Of a stretch of 64,000 bases of DNA, positions 26,264 through 34,741 are shown piece after piece (the first letter of the stretch is position 1; every line of letters begins with the position of its first letter). Position numbers and translations under genes: made by a program. The notes under the pieces were generated by a model. That model had not been told where the DNA came from. It saw only the letters and a list, made by a program, of their open reading frames with translations, and searched no databases. The DNA comes from JBBRHQ01 sp963815645. Its GTDB lineage: Bacteria; Actinomycetota; Thermoleophilia; Solirubrobacterales; 70-9. Location of the stretch: contig CAWFHL010000007.1 in assembly GCA_963815645.1 (NCBI GenBank), positions 16,351 through 80,350 on the forward strand, read 5' to 3'.

Positions 26264-26393
26264 GCAGTCACTCAGCCTAATCAGCCGCGCGCGCCTGCTG
26301 CGTTGCGTGAAAGCGGAGTGAAAGAAGGCTCAGCGTTTTTGGCGGGCGCAGTGGCGCGGTGAACGGAGCCATGCCTCTAAGAAAACGGACCGT
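26264..26393. other. Intergenic with partial repeat
   Basis: TTTTTGGCGGGCGCAGTGGC at 26335-26356 resembles TTTGGCGGGCGCATTGGCGC at 3217-3237 and the left end of the dispersed repeats; too short to be sure. Confidence 0.35.
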
Positions 26394-26789
26394 CTACTCC
26401 GACAGCCCGGCGGCTTCGAGGGCCTGCTCACGGTCGGTGAAGACCCGGAGCCGGGCGAGCCGCCCGCCCTGGACCGTCCAGACGAACGCGAACAGCTGAT
26501 CCAGTTCCATACGGCTCGCCTTGGCCGTGCCCTTGCTCCGAGCCACGACCACAACCTCGTCGCCGCCGTCGATGAACTCGCTGGCCTCGACGCGGTAGTC
26601 GTCGTAGACGTCGAACAGGTTGCGTAGCGCGTCGCGGACCTCGGGACCGCGGCGCGAACCGGACTCGACCGCTTCGGCGGGCTGGTCCCAGGAGAAATCC
26701 GGCGCGAACAGCTCTTGGGCGACCCTGAAGTCGCCCCGAGCCCAGCCGTCGTGCACCGCACGCACGGTCTCAACATTCTCCTGCGACAT
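26394..26789 (-). CDS. SnoaL-like array-type protein, isolated copy, intact
   Basis: 131 residues, MSQENVETVRAVHDGWARGD to EQALEAAGLSE, with ELFAPDFSWDQPAEAVESGS, SEFIDGGDEVVVVARSKGTA and VWTVQGGRLARLRVFTD. Although 12 kb from the array it has both conserved ends and the upstream box, so it was moved or left behind as a unit. The first codons differ slightly (AAT-GTT for AAC-GTG). Confidence 0.87.
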   Translation of the reverse strand: MSQENVETVRAVHDGWARGDFRVAQELFAPDFSWDQPAEAVESGSRRGPEVRDALRNLFDVYDDYRVEASEFIDGGDEVVVVARSKGTAKASRMELDQLFAFVWTVQGGRLARLRVFTDREQALEAAGLSE

Positions 26790-26804
26790 CGCCTGCGCAG
26801 TATC
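26790..26804 (-). promoter_or_regulatory. Conserved array box, exact GATACTGCGCAGGCG
   Basis: Abuts the ATG at 26789; shows the box travels with the gene. Confidence 0.65.
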
Positions 26805-26817
26805 TCGCGCCGGGCTT

Positions 26818-27135
26818 CTACTCTGCCAGCGGATCGGGCATGGCCCGGGCCAGGTGGCGACTGCCATCGGGCGGGACCACGACGCAGCCGATGTAACCGG
26901 GGATCAGCGGCGCGGCCGGGCCAACCAGGTGGAGGTCGTCGCCGCGGCCGGCGACCGTGAAGCCGGTGTAGCCGTCGATCTCACCGCCGTCGATCATTAG
27001 CGCTTGCGAGCCGTCGTCGGGCATCTCGCTCCACTCGATCGTGTGCTGGTCGAGCTTGATCTCCGGCAGCCGATCGGCGATCCAGTCCAACAGCTCGAGC
27101 CGGTCGCTGTCGATCGGGTTCATGTCAGTGGTCAT
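26818..27135 (-). CDS. Uncharacterised protein, paralogue of 3609-3893
   Basis: 105 residues: MTTDMNPIDSDRLELLDWIA, DRLPEIKLDQHTIEWSEMPD, DGSQALMIDGGEIDG, GRGDDLHLVGPAAPLIPGYI, GCVVVPPDGSRHLARAMPDP. It is small, acidic and looks like a compact alpha/beta or all-beta domain. Its ATG directly follows the stop of the 41-residue gene upstream (TAG-ATG), with AGGAGGAC inside that gene's end as ribosome-binding site, so the two form an operon. It is followed by the SnoaL-like gene, whose box lies only 13 bases beyond its stop. Confidence 0.65.
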   Translation of the reverse strand: MTTDMNPIDSDRLELLDWIADRLPEIKLDQHTIEWSEMPDDGSQALMIDGGEIDGYTGFTVAGRGDDLHLVGPAAPLIPGYIGCVVVPPDGSRHLARAMPDPLAE

Positions 27136-27261
27136 CTAGTCCTCCTCGGTTAGGTGCATCAGGTCAGCGTGCAGCGCGTCGATCAGATCGCGCAGCTCGA
27201 GGTCGGGCCGGTGATCGGCAAGCTCGAGCACGTCGGCGGCGAACTCGGTCAACCGCTTCAT
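27136..27261 (-). CDS. 41-residue helical protein
   Basis: MKRLTEFAADVLELADHRPD then LELRDLIDALHADLMHLTEE D. Highly acidic and probably two helices. The start at 27261 is chosen because upstream codons are Arg/Pro-rich, unlike the body. It is translationally coupled to the 105-residue protein. No family recognised. Confidence 0.5.
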   Translation of the reverse strand: MKRLTEFAADVLELADHRPDLELRDLIDALHADLMHLTEED

Positions 27262-27771
27262 CTGCGCGGTGGGGTGATCGGGACGGGAACCATCGTCGCG
27301 GTCATCGTGTTCTCGATTCTGGGGGTGACGTCGGCGGCGGCTTGGGGCCGCACCCTTCCCCTGGCTGAGCCCAGCCTGAGCGCGGTGCTGCCGGGCAGCA
27401 GGCCCCGGCATGATCTTCCTCGCAGTAGCTCTCGCTCCTCGACGGCTCCCCCACAGCTCCAAGACCTGGCGCCTTCGCTCACGCCTTCACCCGTTCCGCT
27501 GGCCGTCCCATTCCCTTCCGCTGCGAGCAGCTAGCCCATCTGACCTTTCGGCGGCTCTTTGCCTTGCTGCCAATCCACCAGCCCCGAGGCGTTGCTCCGC
27601 TGCGAGGTTGTCGGCGCCGGCTATCGAAGGGCACCACCGCCATCGTGGCGCCCTGCTACCCAAGCCATAGACACCCGGGGTGTCTGCCAGGTGTTTAGGT
27701 CCTTGCGGCGTCGTGCGGAGTCGTGCGTGGCGCTGCGTGCCTGATCCGAGCGTGCCAGGCACGAGCCTGAG

Positions 27772-27833
27772 AATCGGGGCGACTGGTTGAAACCGTGCCT
27801 GAGATCGCATCCGTGGGACCCACTGTGGGACCC
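27772..27833 (-). repeat. tRNA-Pro 3'-end repeat plus GTGGGACC boxes (att-like)
   Basis: AATCGGGGCGACTGG at 27772-27786 is identical to the 3' end of tRNA-Pro (31883-31897). It is followed by GTGCCTGAGATCG and GTGGGACCC at 27813-27821 and 27825-27833. The arrangement (tRNA 3' end, then iterated boxes) is typical of integration sites. Confidence 0.55.
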
Positions 27834-28049
27834 GTTTGGCGACTAGCTGACTTCGCACAGGGGATGAACGTTGCGCCCGACAGCCCTATCAATCGCCTCT
27901 AGTGCCCCGTGGTCCCCGTGCCCGCATAGCTCGCGCACTTGCCTGCCGCCGTCATCTTGCCTCAATTGTTCTGCGACCTCAAAATCCCTGAGACCTCTGG
28001 TGACGTAGAGATAGTGCCCCGTGAAGTGCCGTAGGTGGTGACGCGTCCC

Positions 28050-28073
28050 GTAAACGGGGAAACCCCCTTTTAC
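28050..28073. repeat. Palindrome
   Basis: GTAAACGGGG and CCCCCTTTTAC arms around a short AAA centre within the gene-free stretch; could be an operator or a small hairpin terminator for the cyclase gene, which ends at 28165. Confidence 0.35.
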
Positions 28074-28152
28074 GCCGCCAGTAGTAAGGCCGCAGCTCCT
28101 TGGCGTGCCCGTGCAACCAGTCGAGGGCAGTCAGCGTGTCGTCGATCGCCTT

Positions 28153-28166
28153 CGAACCCGCGACCT
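28153..28166. repeat. CGAACCCGCGACCT, second copy of tRNA-like fragment
   Basis: Same 14 bases as 22381-22394; it overlaps the stop codon of the cyclase gene. Confidence 0.4.
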
Positions 28167-31100
28167 AGCCGGGGCCCGCCGCCACCGCATCGCGGGCAGT
28201 GCGGATCAACTCGAGCTCGACGGCCTGGCGATTGGCGGACGCGACCTCCTCGGCCTCGTCGAGCAGCTCCCGCGCGCCTGGCTCACCGGCGGCGTCGCGC
28301 GCACGGGCCAGGGTGCGCAGAGCGCGAGGCATCCCGAAATTCAGGGCGCGATCGCGGAGGACCGTGGCGCCTCGCTCGGCCCGCTCGAGGGCCTCCCGCA
28401 CCCTACCGACGCCGAGCAAAGCCTCGGCGAGCATGGCTTCCCGCAATCCCTCTGCCTCGCCCCCCTTTTCCATCGCCTCACGGTAAAGGTGATCTGCGCG
28501 CTCGAGGCAGTCGAGCGCCGGTTCCGGATCGTCGCGCTCGAGGTGCACGCCACCCAGGTTGAACAGGGCCCAATGCCTTGAGAAGACATCGCCGAGTTGC
28601 TCGGTGATCTCATAGTTGCGCTTTGCCAATCCCAGGGCCGCGTCCAGCTCTCCCCGTAGGGCGATCAGGGTGGCCAGGTTCCCCCGCGTCCAGCTCTCGG
28701 TCTCCGGGTCTCCCTGCTCGTGCGCAATCGTCAGCGCTGACTCGAACAGCTCCTGTCCAGCGTCGAAGTCGCCGCGATCCCGCCGGATCATGCCCTTGGC
28801 CATCAGGCACCACGCATAGGGGCAGCCGATCACGATTCCGGCCCCGGCGCCATGGTCATCCCCCGTAAGCTCCAGCGCCTCGTCGAGAAGCTCTTCGCAG
28901 TGGTCGAAGTCGCCAGAGGTCATGTACGAGTACGAGCCCGCGGCGCGAATAGCCACCCGCAGGGCCTCATCGCCAGACTCATCGGCGAGAGCGATCCCCT
29001 CGTCCGCGCCGGAGGTCCACTCGGCGGCGGTCACATCCAGGCCCGGACGTGCCGACTCGAGGAGCTTCAGCAGCGCCAGCGAACGCAGGTCGCCGGTCCG
29101 CGTCGCGATCTCCCGTGCCTCATCGGCCAATGTCTCGACGCGGTACTCCTCCATCCCTAGCCGCCAGGCGTAGTCGAGCTGGAGCAGCCGTGAGGTGACG
29201 CCGAGCGCCGAGGTCTCGTCGTCCTCGGGCAGCTCGGAGGCCAGTTCGGAGACCTTCGTCCAGAGGCGGAGGGCGTCCTGAGGATGAGAATACCCCGCCC
29301 AATGGGCGGCGCGGGCGTTCCAGCGCGCAGCCTCGAGAAGCTCGCCGCCCTCCTCGAGGTGGTGGGCGATCAGCGCGGCCAGCTCGTCGTGGCGCTCAGG
29401 GTTGAGCTCGATCATCGCCCCGGCCGTGGCGGCGTGGGCGGCGGCACGGCGCTCGCCTAGCTGGGACCCGTAAGCGACTTCTCGGGTGAGCGGGTGGCTG
29501 AAGGCGAGCAACCGCTCCGGGTAGATCTCGGCCTCGTAGAGGAACCCGCCCGCGATCAGCTCCTTCAGTCCCGCCGCGAGCGCATCCTCGTCCAGGCCGG
29601 CGACCCGGCGCAGGGCCGGCTCAGGGACCTCGTTGCCGATCACCGCCGCCGCCTGGAGGAGTGCCTTGGCGGCCGCCAGGCGGTCGATTCGCGCAGCGAG
29701 GATCACCTGCACGGTTGCGGGGACCTTGGTCTGGCCGATGGGCCGTGTGAGTTGGTAGGCGCCGCGCCCGCCCTCCAGGTTCCCGGCCTCGACCAGCTCG
29801 CGAACGACCTCCTCGATGAAGAACGGGTTGCCGCCGGTGCGCTCGTGGATCAGCTCGGCGAGTCCATCCAAAGACCGGTCGTTGCCGGCGAGGTCGGCCA
29901 GCAATTCCTCGGTCGAATCGAGCCCGAGCGGAGCCAGCGATAAGCGGCGGTAGATCGGCGAGTCGTACCAGTCGGCCTGGTATTCGGGCCGGAAGTTCAG
30001 CACCGCCAGCGTCGGCGTCCCCTCCATCGCCGACACCGTCTCCGCCAGGAACTCTTCGCTGCCCTCATCCATCCAGTGCAGGTCCTCAATCAGGTTGACC
30101 ACCACATCAGTTCGACCGGGGGCCCGATACAGGCGCCTGATCACTCCCCGAAGCAGGCGCTGCCTCGCCTCGGCACTCACCTGTGGCGACGGGCGCTGGG
30201 GATCGGGAACGGCGAGGAAGTCGAAAATGAGCGGCAGATCGTCGGAGAATTCCGGGTCGAGGAGCAGTAGCCGCCCGGCGATCTTTTCCCGGGCCACACG
30301 CTCGGAGTCGCGCTCCTCGATCCCGAAATAGCCGCGGAGCATCTGGAGCACCGGCATGAATGGGATCGCTTCGCCGTGGGCCTGGGCCTGCGCCTCGTAG
30401 ACCTCCACCCCCCGGGCCCGGCAGCGCTCGGCGAACTCGTGGCAGATCCGGCTCTTGCCCACACCCGGCTCGGCAACAATCCCAATCACCGCGCCACGCC
30501 CCTGCTTGGCTCGCTCGAACGCCTCTTCCAGCGCGTCCATCTCCTGGGCTCGTCCAACGAAACGGGACAGCCCCCGTTCGCGAGACAGGTCGAGGCGTGA
30601 GCGCGCAGGTCCGACACCGACCAACTCGAAGACGCCGATCGGGCGGCTTGCGCCCTTCACCTCGAACTTGCCCAGGTCCTTGAGCTCGAGGTATCCCTCG
30701 GCAAGCCGCCCGGTGTGCTCGGTCAGGTAAGCCTTTCCCGGCTCGGCGAGAGCTTCCATTCGCTGTGCCAGCCCGACCGTATGCCCGACCGCCGTGTACT
30801 CCAGGGCGCGGTCTTCGCCGATGGCTCCGGCCACGACTTCGCCTGAGTTGATGCCGATCCTGACCGAGAAGTTGAGCCCCTTCCCGCGGCGCAGCTCCGT
30901 CCGCGTACTCGGCGACAAGTTCGCCTATGTGAAGGGCGGAGAAGCAGGCTCGGGCGGCGTGGTCCTCGTGGGCAATCGGCGCACCGAATAGCGCCATGAT
31001 CCCGTCGCCGGTGAACTTGTCCACCGTACCCTCGAAGCGACGGACGCCATCAGAGAGCAGCGAAAAGAAGTGCTGCATTATCTGCTGCCACTGCTCGGGA

Positions 31101-31399
31101 TCGACGCGCTCAGCCAGGTCCATCGAGCCCTTGACATCGGCGAAAAGGACTGTCACCTGCTTTCGCTCCCCGTCTTTCTCGGGCCGGGTTGCGTTCTGGG
31201 AGCGCTCGTCCGCCGCAGGTTCCCCGTCGAGACGCACCCCGCACGAGTTGCAGAACGACTGCCCTGCCGGGTTCTCAGCTCCGCATCCCGGGCAGAGCTC
31301 CTCCAGGGCGAGGCTGGCGCCACATCCTCCGCAGAAGTGAGAGCCGGCCGGATTCGCGGCGCCGCAGGCACGACAGGGCTCCTGCGCCGTAGCGCTCAT
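28165..31399 (-). CDS. Zinc-ribbon adenylate/guanylate cyclase fused to AAA ATPase and TPR region, frameshifted
   Basis: From ATG at 31399 (GGGAG 9 bases upstream): two zinc ribbons (CRACGAANPAGSHFCGGCG and CPGCGAENPAGQSFCNSCG), then a class III cyclase domain (VTVLFADVKGSMDLAERVDP, FEGTVDKFTGDGIMALFG, and after a shift near 30905 FSVRIGINSGEVVAGAIG). Next come an ATPase domain with Walker A EPGVGKSR and LIEDLHWMD, a winged-helix-like region and long TPR helices to GPG. Restored length ~1080. The architecture is a known bacterial signalling type (cyclase plus STAND-like NTPase); both metal Asp residues (FAD, TGD) are present. The single frameshift splits the cyclase domain. Confidence 0.85.
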
Positions 31400-31666
31400 G
31401 CGAACTCCCAGCTCGAGCGCCATGCCGGCGCCGGCTCGCTCATAAAGCTGGGTGACGGCTCCACCATCCACCCCAAGCCTACGAACAGCAGACGTTTGAG
31501 GCGGCCCGCCCGGCTCACAACCACCTCTTGACACCGTAGGACGCTGCATAGCGGGGAAGTCTCCGCAACCCGACCCCGGCCAGATCCTGAAACACTGCTG
31601 CACCCCAAATTCCCCAGCTAACACCCTCGTTGCGTTGTGGTTTAAAGGGGAGGACTTGACCAGTCA
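31400..31666. other. Intergenic upstream of the cyclase
   Basis: No gene or clear promoter recognised. Confidence 0.35.
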
Positions 31667-31805
31667 GGGGCGACTGTTTGAAATCATGCCTGAGAGCGAT
31701 CTGTGGGACCCTCTACGGGACCCTTTCAGCCAGCTTCGCGCAGGGGATAGTTCCGTGGGACCCATTTTGACCTCTCCATGGGACCCTCTTGGGACCCATT
31801 TGACT
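31667..31805 (-). repeat. tRNA-Pro 3'-end-like repeat plus five GGGACCC boxes (att-like)
   Basis: GGGGCGACTGTTTGAAATCA at 31667-31686 parallels 27777 onward; both continue with TGCCTGAG..CGAT and CTTCGCGCAGGGGAT-like DNA. Boxes GTGGGACCC or close variants start near 31703, 31716, 31755, 31779 and 31790. It lies 80 bases from the tRNA-Pro gene. Confidence 0.55.
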
Positions 31806-31884
31806 TCGAACGTGCGCGGGGCTATGCGGAGCTATTCGCTTGATTGACGCTTAGCCACGCTTAGCAAGGCGGGGTTCCTGTAAT

Positions 31885-31957
31885 CGGGGCGACTGGATTT
31901 GAACCAGCGACCGCTCGGCCCCCAGCCGAGTGCGCTACCAGACTGCGCCACGCCCCG
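31885..31957 (-). tRNA. tRNA-Pro (anticodon GGG)
   Basis: Acceptor CGGGGCG/CGCCCCG, D-arm GGCGCAGTCTGGTAGC, anticodon stem CTCGG/CCGAG with loop CTGGGGG, T-arm GGTTCAAATCC. CCA is not encoded. Its 3' end is the source of the repeats at 27772 and 31667. Confidence 0.93.
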
Positions 31958-32034
31958 AGGAATGCCCGAGTCTAGCGGCGGTTGCGTCCGAGGCGTTTGC
32001 GAACCTATGTTCGCGATGAGTGCCAAAGCGCGTC

Positions 32035-32296
32035 ACTTAGAAGGTCTGGGGGCTGCGGCGAATTCAAGCCCGTAACAAATTTCGCTTGGCGGAGGACGGC
32101 GCGAAATCAACGAGACAACATGTGCCGACCCTGTCGCTCCGCCTATCACCGATCTCATTATCTGGCAAACAAGAGGCGCGCTATGTCGAGCAGGCGCAAT
32201 CGAGAAAGAAGGAACCGGCTCAAAGTGCGAGATGGTCTGTGCCAACTGCCAGCGACGCCGCACGGCTCGGCGGCGCGGTGCTTTGCGGCTTCTCCT
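32035..32296 (+). pseudogene. HNH-endonuclease-like protein, internally deleted and frameshifted
   Basis: Segments in three frames: CGEFKPVTNFAWRRTARNQR, DNMCRPCRSAYHRSHYLANK, YVEQAQSRKKE, then KCEMVCANCQRRRTARRRG. The order (zinc-binding CxxC knuckle, basic linker, CxxCxNCHRxRT) is that of small HNH-type proteins. The central part carrying the catalytic LEFDH-like block is missing, and the final His of CANCH is Gln. Confidence 0.6.
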
Positions 32297-32324
32297 GAGC
32301 CGAGGGTCCTAGCCTCTGAGTGAG

Positions 32325-32395
32325 AGCGGGCGACCGGACTCGAACCGGCACTGAGACCTTGGAAGGGTCTTGTGCAACCGTTACACCACGCCCGC
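32325..32395 (-). tRNA. tRNA-Gly (anticodon TCC)
   Basis: Acceptor GCGGGCG/CGCCCGC, anticodon stem AGACC/GGTCT with loop CTTCCAA, T-arm CCGGTTCGAGTCCGG. 71 bases, CCA not encoded. Confidence 0.92.
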
Positions 32396-32458
32396 GGAGG
32401 GCAGATTATAGGTCGCAGCCCTTACCCCCGAGTGGGACGAGCTACGGCTCGTTAGCAG

Positions 32459-32530
32459 CGGGGGAGCCGGGATTCGAACCCGGATTCACGGTTTTGGAGA
32501 CCGTGCGCATAGCCCTTAACTCACTCCCCC
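32459..32530 (-). tRNA. tRNA-Trp (anticodon CCA) with irregular D-arm
   Basis: Acceptor GGGGGAG/CTCCCCC, anticodon stem ACGGT/ACCGT with loop CTCCAAA, T-arm CCGGGTTCGAATCCCGG all pair, and the anticodon falls at index 34-36. The D region TGAGTTAAGGGCTATGCG does not form the usual 4-bp stem (only one or two pairs) and lacks the AGCTC/GAGC pattern expected there. It may be a divergent or decaying gene. Confidence 0.7.
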
Positions 32531-32609
32531 GGGGAGCGGCGGCCCATGCTATCCAGGGGAACCCGGGTCGGCTGCGCTGTTTCAGCGCGATCAGGGCTTG
32601 GAACCATGA

Positions 32610-32693
32610 TGCGGGCGGAGGGACTCGAACCCCCACGGGCCGAAGCCCACCAGGACCTAAACCTGGCGCGTATTCCAATTCCGCCACGCCCGC
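32610..32693 (-). tRNA. tRNA-Leu (anticodon TAG)
   Basis: 84 bases with a long variable arm (TGGGCTTCGGCCCG), acceptor GCGGGCG/CGCCCGC, anticodon stem CCAGG/CCTGG with loop TTTAGGT. Confidence 0.93.
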
Positions 32694-32750
32694 GTCTGCA
32701 TCTGCGCGCAGTGTTGCGAAGAATCCCTGCGCGCATCGTGGGGAGATTCT

Positions 32751-33296
32751 ATGATCGCCGTTATGGCGGTAGGAGAGGCAAGGCCGGGCTACGAGCTCTG
32801 GCGGCCCAACAGGGAGAAGCCTCAGTCGGTCACGACGAAGTTCGTGGTCGTCCTTCTCCTGCTGGTCTCGGCGGCGCTCGCCGGGATCGCGACGATCGCC
32901 GGCTGGTCGCTGCTCCAGGGCGGAGCCGCGATGGGCGTGATCTGCCTGATCTTCTACGTCCTCCTCTACGTCCTGTTCGCGATCATGGTCGCCCGCTGGC
33001 AGCGGGGCGTGCTGCCCGTCGCCGCCGCCTGGGCGGTGCTGCTGGTCATCTTCTGCGCCATCGGCGCCAACAGCTGGTTCTCCCGCGACAAGGTCGGCTT
33101 CGACGGGGGTCTGATCCCGGTGCCTGTGATCGGACTCCTGGTCTTGATTCTGATCCCGCTCCAGATCGCCCTGATGGTGGTCGCGATGATCGCCTTCAAC
33201 CAGGAGTGGCACGTCGAGGAGGAGCGCCCGATCGGCTCCGGAGAGGACTACGGTGCCGGGGCCCCGCTCGATGACGGCGAGCCGGCGCCGGCCTGA
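32751..33296 (+). CDS. Four-segment integral membrane protein of unknown function
   Basis: 181 residues; GGGGAG 5 bases before the ATG. Hydrophobic segments at about 30-50 (FVVVLLLLVSAALAGIATIA), 60-82 (GVICLIFYVLLYVLFAIMVA), 88-106 (VLPVAAAWAVLLVIFCAIGA) and 125-148 (VIGLLVLILIPLQIALMVVA). The C-terminus is acidic and cytoplasmic-looking (EEERPIGSGEDYG). No family recognised. It lies between tRNA genes and points the opposite way. Confidence 0.7.
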   Translation: MIAVMAVGEARPGYELWRPNREKPQSVTTKFVVVLLLLVSAALAGIATIAGWSLLQGGAAMGVICLIFYVLLYVLFAIMVARWQRGVLPVAAAWAVLLVIFCAIGANSWFSRDKVGFDGGLIPVPVIGLLVLILIPLQIALMVVAMIAFNQEWHVEEERPIGSGEDYGAGAPLDDGEPAPA

Positions 33297-33333
33297 CCGC
33301 CTCCCTCTCGATCGGCGACACGGATCGAGGCAA

Positions 33334-33416
33334 TGCCGGAGGTGGGATTCGAACCCACACGCCCTTGCGAGCACGGCCTTTTGAGGGCCGCGTGTCTACC
33401 GTTCCACCACTCCGGC
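33334..33416 (-). tRNA. tRNA-Leu (anticodon CAA)
   Basis: 83 bases, acceptor GCCGGAG/CTCCGGC, anticodon loop CTCAAAA, long variable arm (CTCGCAAGGGCG), T-arm GTGGGTTCGAATCCCAC. Confidence 0.93.
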
Positions 33417-33462
33417 CAGCACAGCAAAGACCATAGCCCGCCGCCCCGGCGATAATCCGCCC

Positions 33463-34734
33463 GTGGATGCCGCTGACCGCCTCGAGGTGATCGAGCAGCT
33501 CTGCTCCTTCGAGTGCAGGGGCCCGGGTACGGATGCCGAGCGTCGTGCCGCCAACTGGCTCGCCGAGAGGTTGAGGGGGATGGGCCGGCGAGTCGAGATC
33601 GAGCCAAGCTACGTCCATCCCCAGTACTCGCTGGCGATCGGGCTGCACGTCTCCCTGGCGATCGCGGGCAGCCTGGTGGCGTTGCTCTACCCCGCCCTCG
33701 GCTTCGCGCTGGTGCTGTTCGCGGCCCTCTCGCTCTACCTCGACCAGAGCACCCGCCTCTACCTGCTGCGGCGGCTGCTCTTCCGCCGCGCCTCCCAGAA
33801 CATCGTCTCGGCCGGCTCCAGCCCAGGTGCGCCGGCGCGCCTCGTCCTCAGCGCCCACTACGACGCGGCCAGGGGCGGCTTCGTCTTCGGCGAGAGCTCG
33901 GTCCGCCTGGCCAGGCGGCTCTCTGAGCGCTGGCGCGTCCTGCTCGGGCCGATCCGCCTGATCTTCTGGGCCGGCGTCGTCCCCCTGTTGCTGATCTCCG
34001 GCCTGAGGATGGCGGGACTCGACGGCGCCTGGCTCTCGATCCTGCAGCTGGTGGTGATCGCGTTGATGCTGGTCGCTCTCGTGCTGCTGATCGACATCGC
34101 CCTCTCCGAAGTCGTTCCGGGCGCCTGCGACAACGCCTCCGCGGTGGCCGCCGTGCTCTCGGTGGCCGAGCGCCTCGACGCGGAGCCACCGGCCAACCTC
34201 GACGTCTGGGTGATCCTCCCCGGCGCCGAGGAGTGCAACGCCGAGGGCATGGCCTATTTCATGCGGGCGCACCGGGCGGAGATCGACCGCGAGCGGACCT
34301 ACTTCGTCAACCTCGACTCCGTCTCCTACGGGGACGTCCACTACCAGCGCAGCGAGGGGGCGATCGTCAACCGGGCGATGGACCGCCGCCTGGTCGAGCT
34401 CTGCGAGTCGATCGCCGCGGCGCAGCCCACGGGCGAGGATGGTGAGGCCGGGCACGCCGCCCGCCCGATCCGCCACTCCTTCCACACCGACGCGCTGCCG
34501 GCCGTCGTCCGCGGCTTTCGCGCGATCTCGATCGTCGGAGCCGAGGACGGCGTAGGCCCTCCCTACTACCACACCCCCGGGGACACGCCGGAGAAGGTCG
34601 ACGAAGGGGCGCTGGCCCGCTCGGTGGAGTTCACGCTCGAGCTGGTGCGGGCGATCGACCTCGATGTCGCGCGCGCCGCGGCAGACGGCGACGGGACCCG
34701 GTCCGAACCCGCGCCCTCCGCCCATCGGGTATAA
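33463..34734 (+). CDS. Membrane-embedded M28-family zinc peptidase
   Basis: 423 residues from GTG (MDAADRLEVIEQLCSFECRG). M28 zinc ligands are visible: LVLSAHYDAARGG (His and first Asp, ~132), VPGACDNASAVAAVLSVAER (bridging Asp), LPGAEECNAEGMAYF (catalytic Glu pair), NLDSVSYGD and a late His in YYHTPGDTPEKVD. Two or more membrane segments are inserted before and within the fold (LHVSLAIAGSLVALLYPALG; LISGL...LMLVALVLLIDIALS). Probably an aminopeptidase with membrane location; substrate unknown. The next gene starts 7 bases after its stop. Confidence 0.82.
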   Translation: MDAADRLEVIEQLCSFECRGPGTDAERRAANWLAERLRGMGRRVEIEPSYVHPQYSLAIGLHVSLAIAGSLVALLYPALGFALVLFAALSLYLDQSTRLYLLRRLLFRRASQNIVSAGSSPGAPARLVLSAHYDAARGGFVFGESSVRLARRLSERWRVLLGPIRLIFWAGVVPLLLISGLRMAGLDGAWLSILQLVVIALMLVALVLLIDIALSEVVPGACDNASAVAAVLSVAERLDAEPPANLDVWVILPGAEECNAEGMAYFMRAHRAEIDRERTYFVNLDSVSYGDVHYQRSEGAIVNRAMDRRLVELCESIAAAQPTGEDGEAGHAARPIRHSFHTDALPAVVRGFRAISIVGAEDGVGPPYYHTPGDTPEKVDEGALARSVEFTLELVRAIDLDVARAAADGDGTRSEPAPSAHRV

Positions 34735-34741
34735 GCCGACC

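Larger units (their letters stand above)
27262..28164. other. Gene-free stretch of ~900 bp
   Basis: No credible gene. It contains the tRNA-Pro-like repeat with GTGGGACC boxes (27772-27833), a GTAAACGGGGAAACCCCCTTTTAC-type palindrome at about 28050-28073 (arms GTAAA...GGGG and CCCC...TTTAC) and the CGAACCCGCGACCT fragment at 28153-28166. Confidence 0.5.

Noticed and set aside
33196..34725. Open frame of 509 codons on the minus strand
   Set aside because: Antisense to the M28 peptidase; composition is Gln/Arg/Gly-rich without recognisable motifs.
34664..34741. An earlier start for acetoacetyl-CoA synthetase
   Set aside because: It would overlap the upstream peptidase gene and add a proline-rich stretch not expected in the family; the GTG at 34742 fits better.
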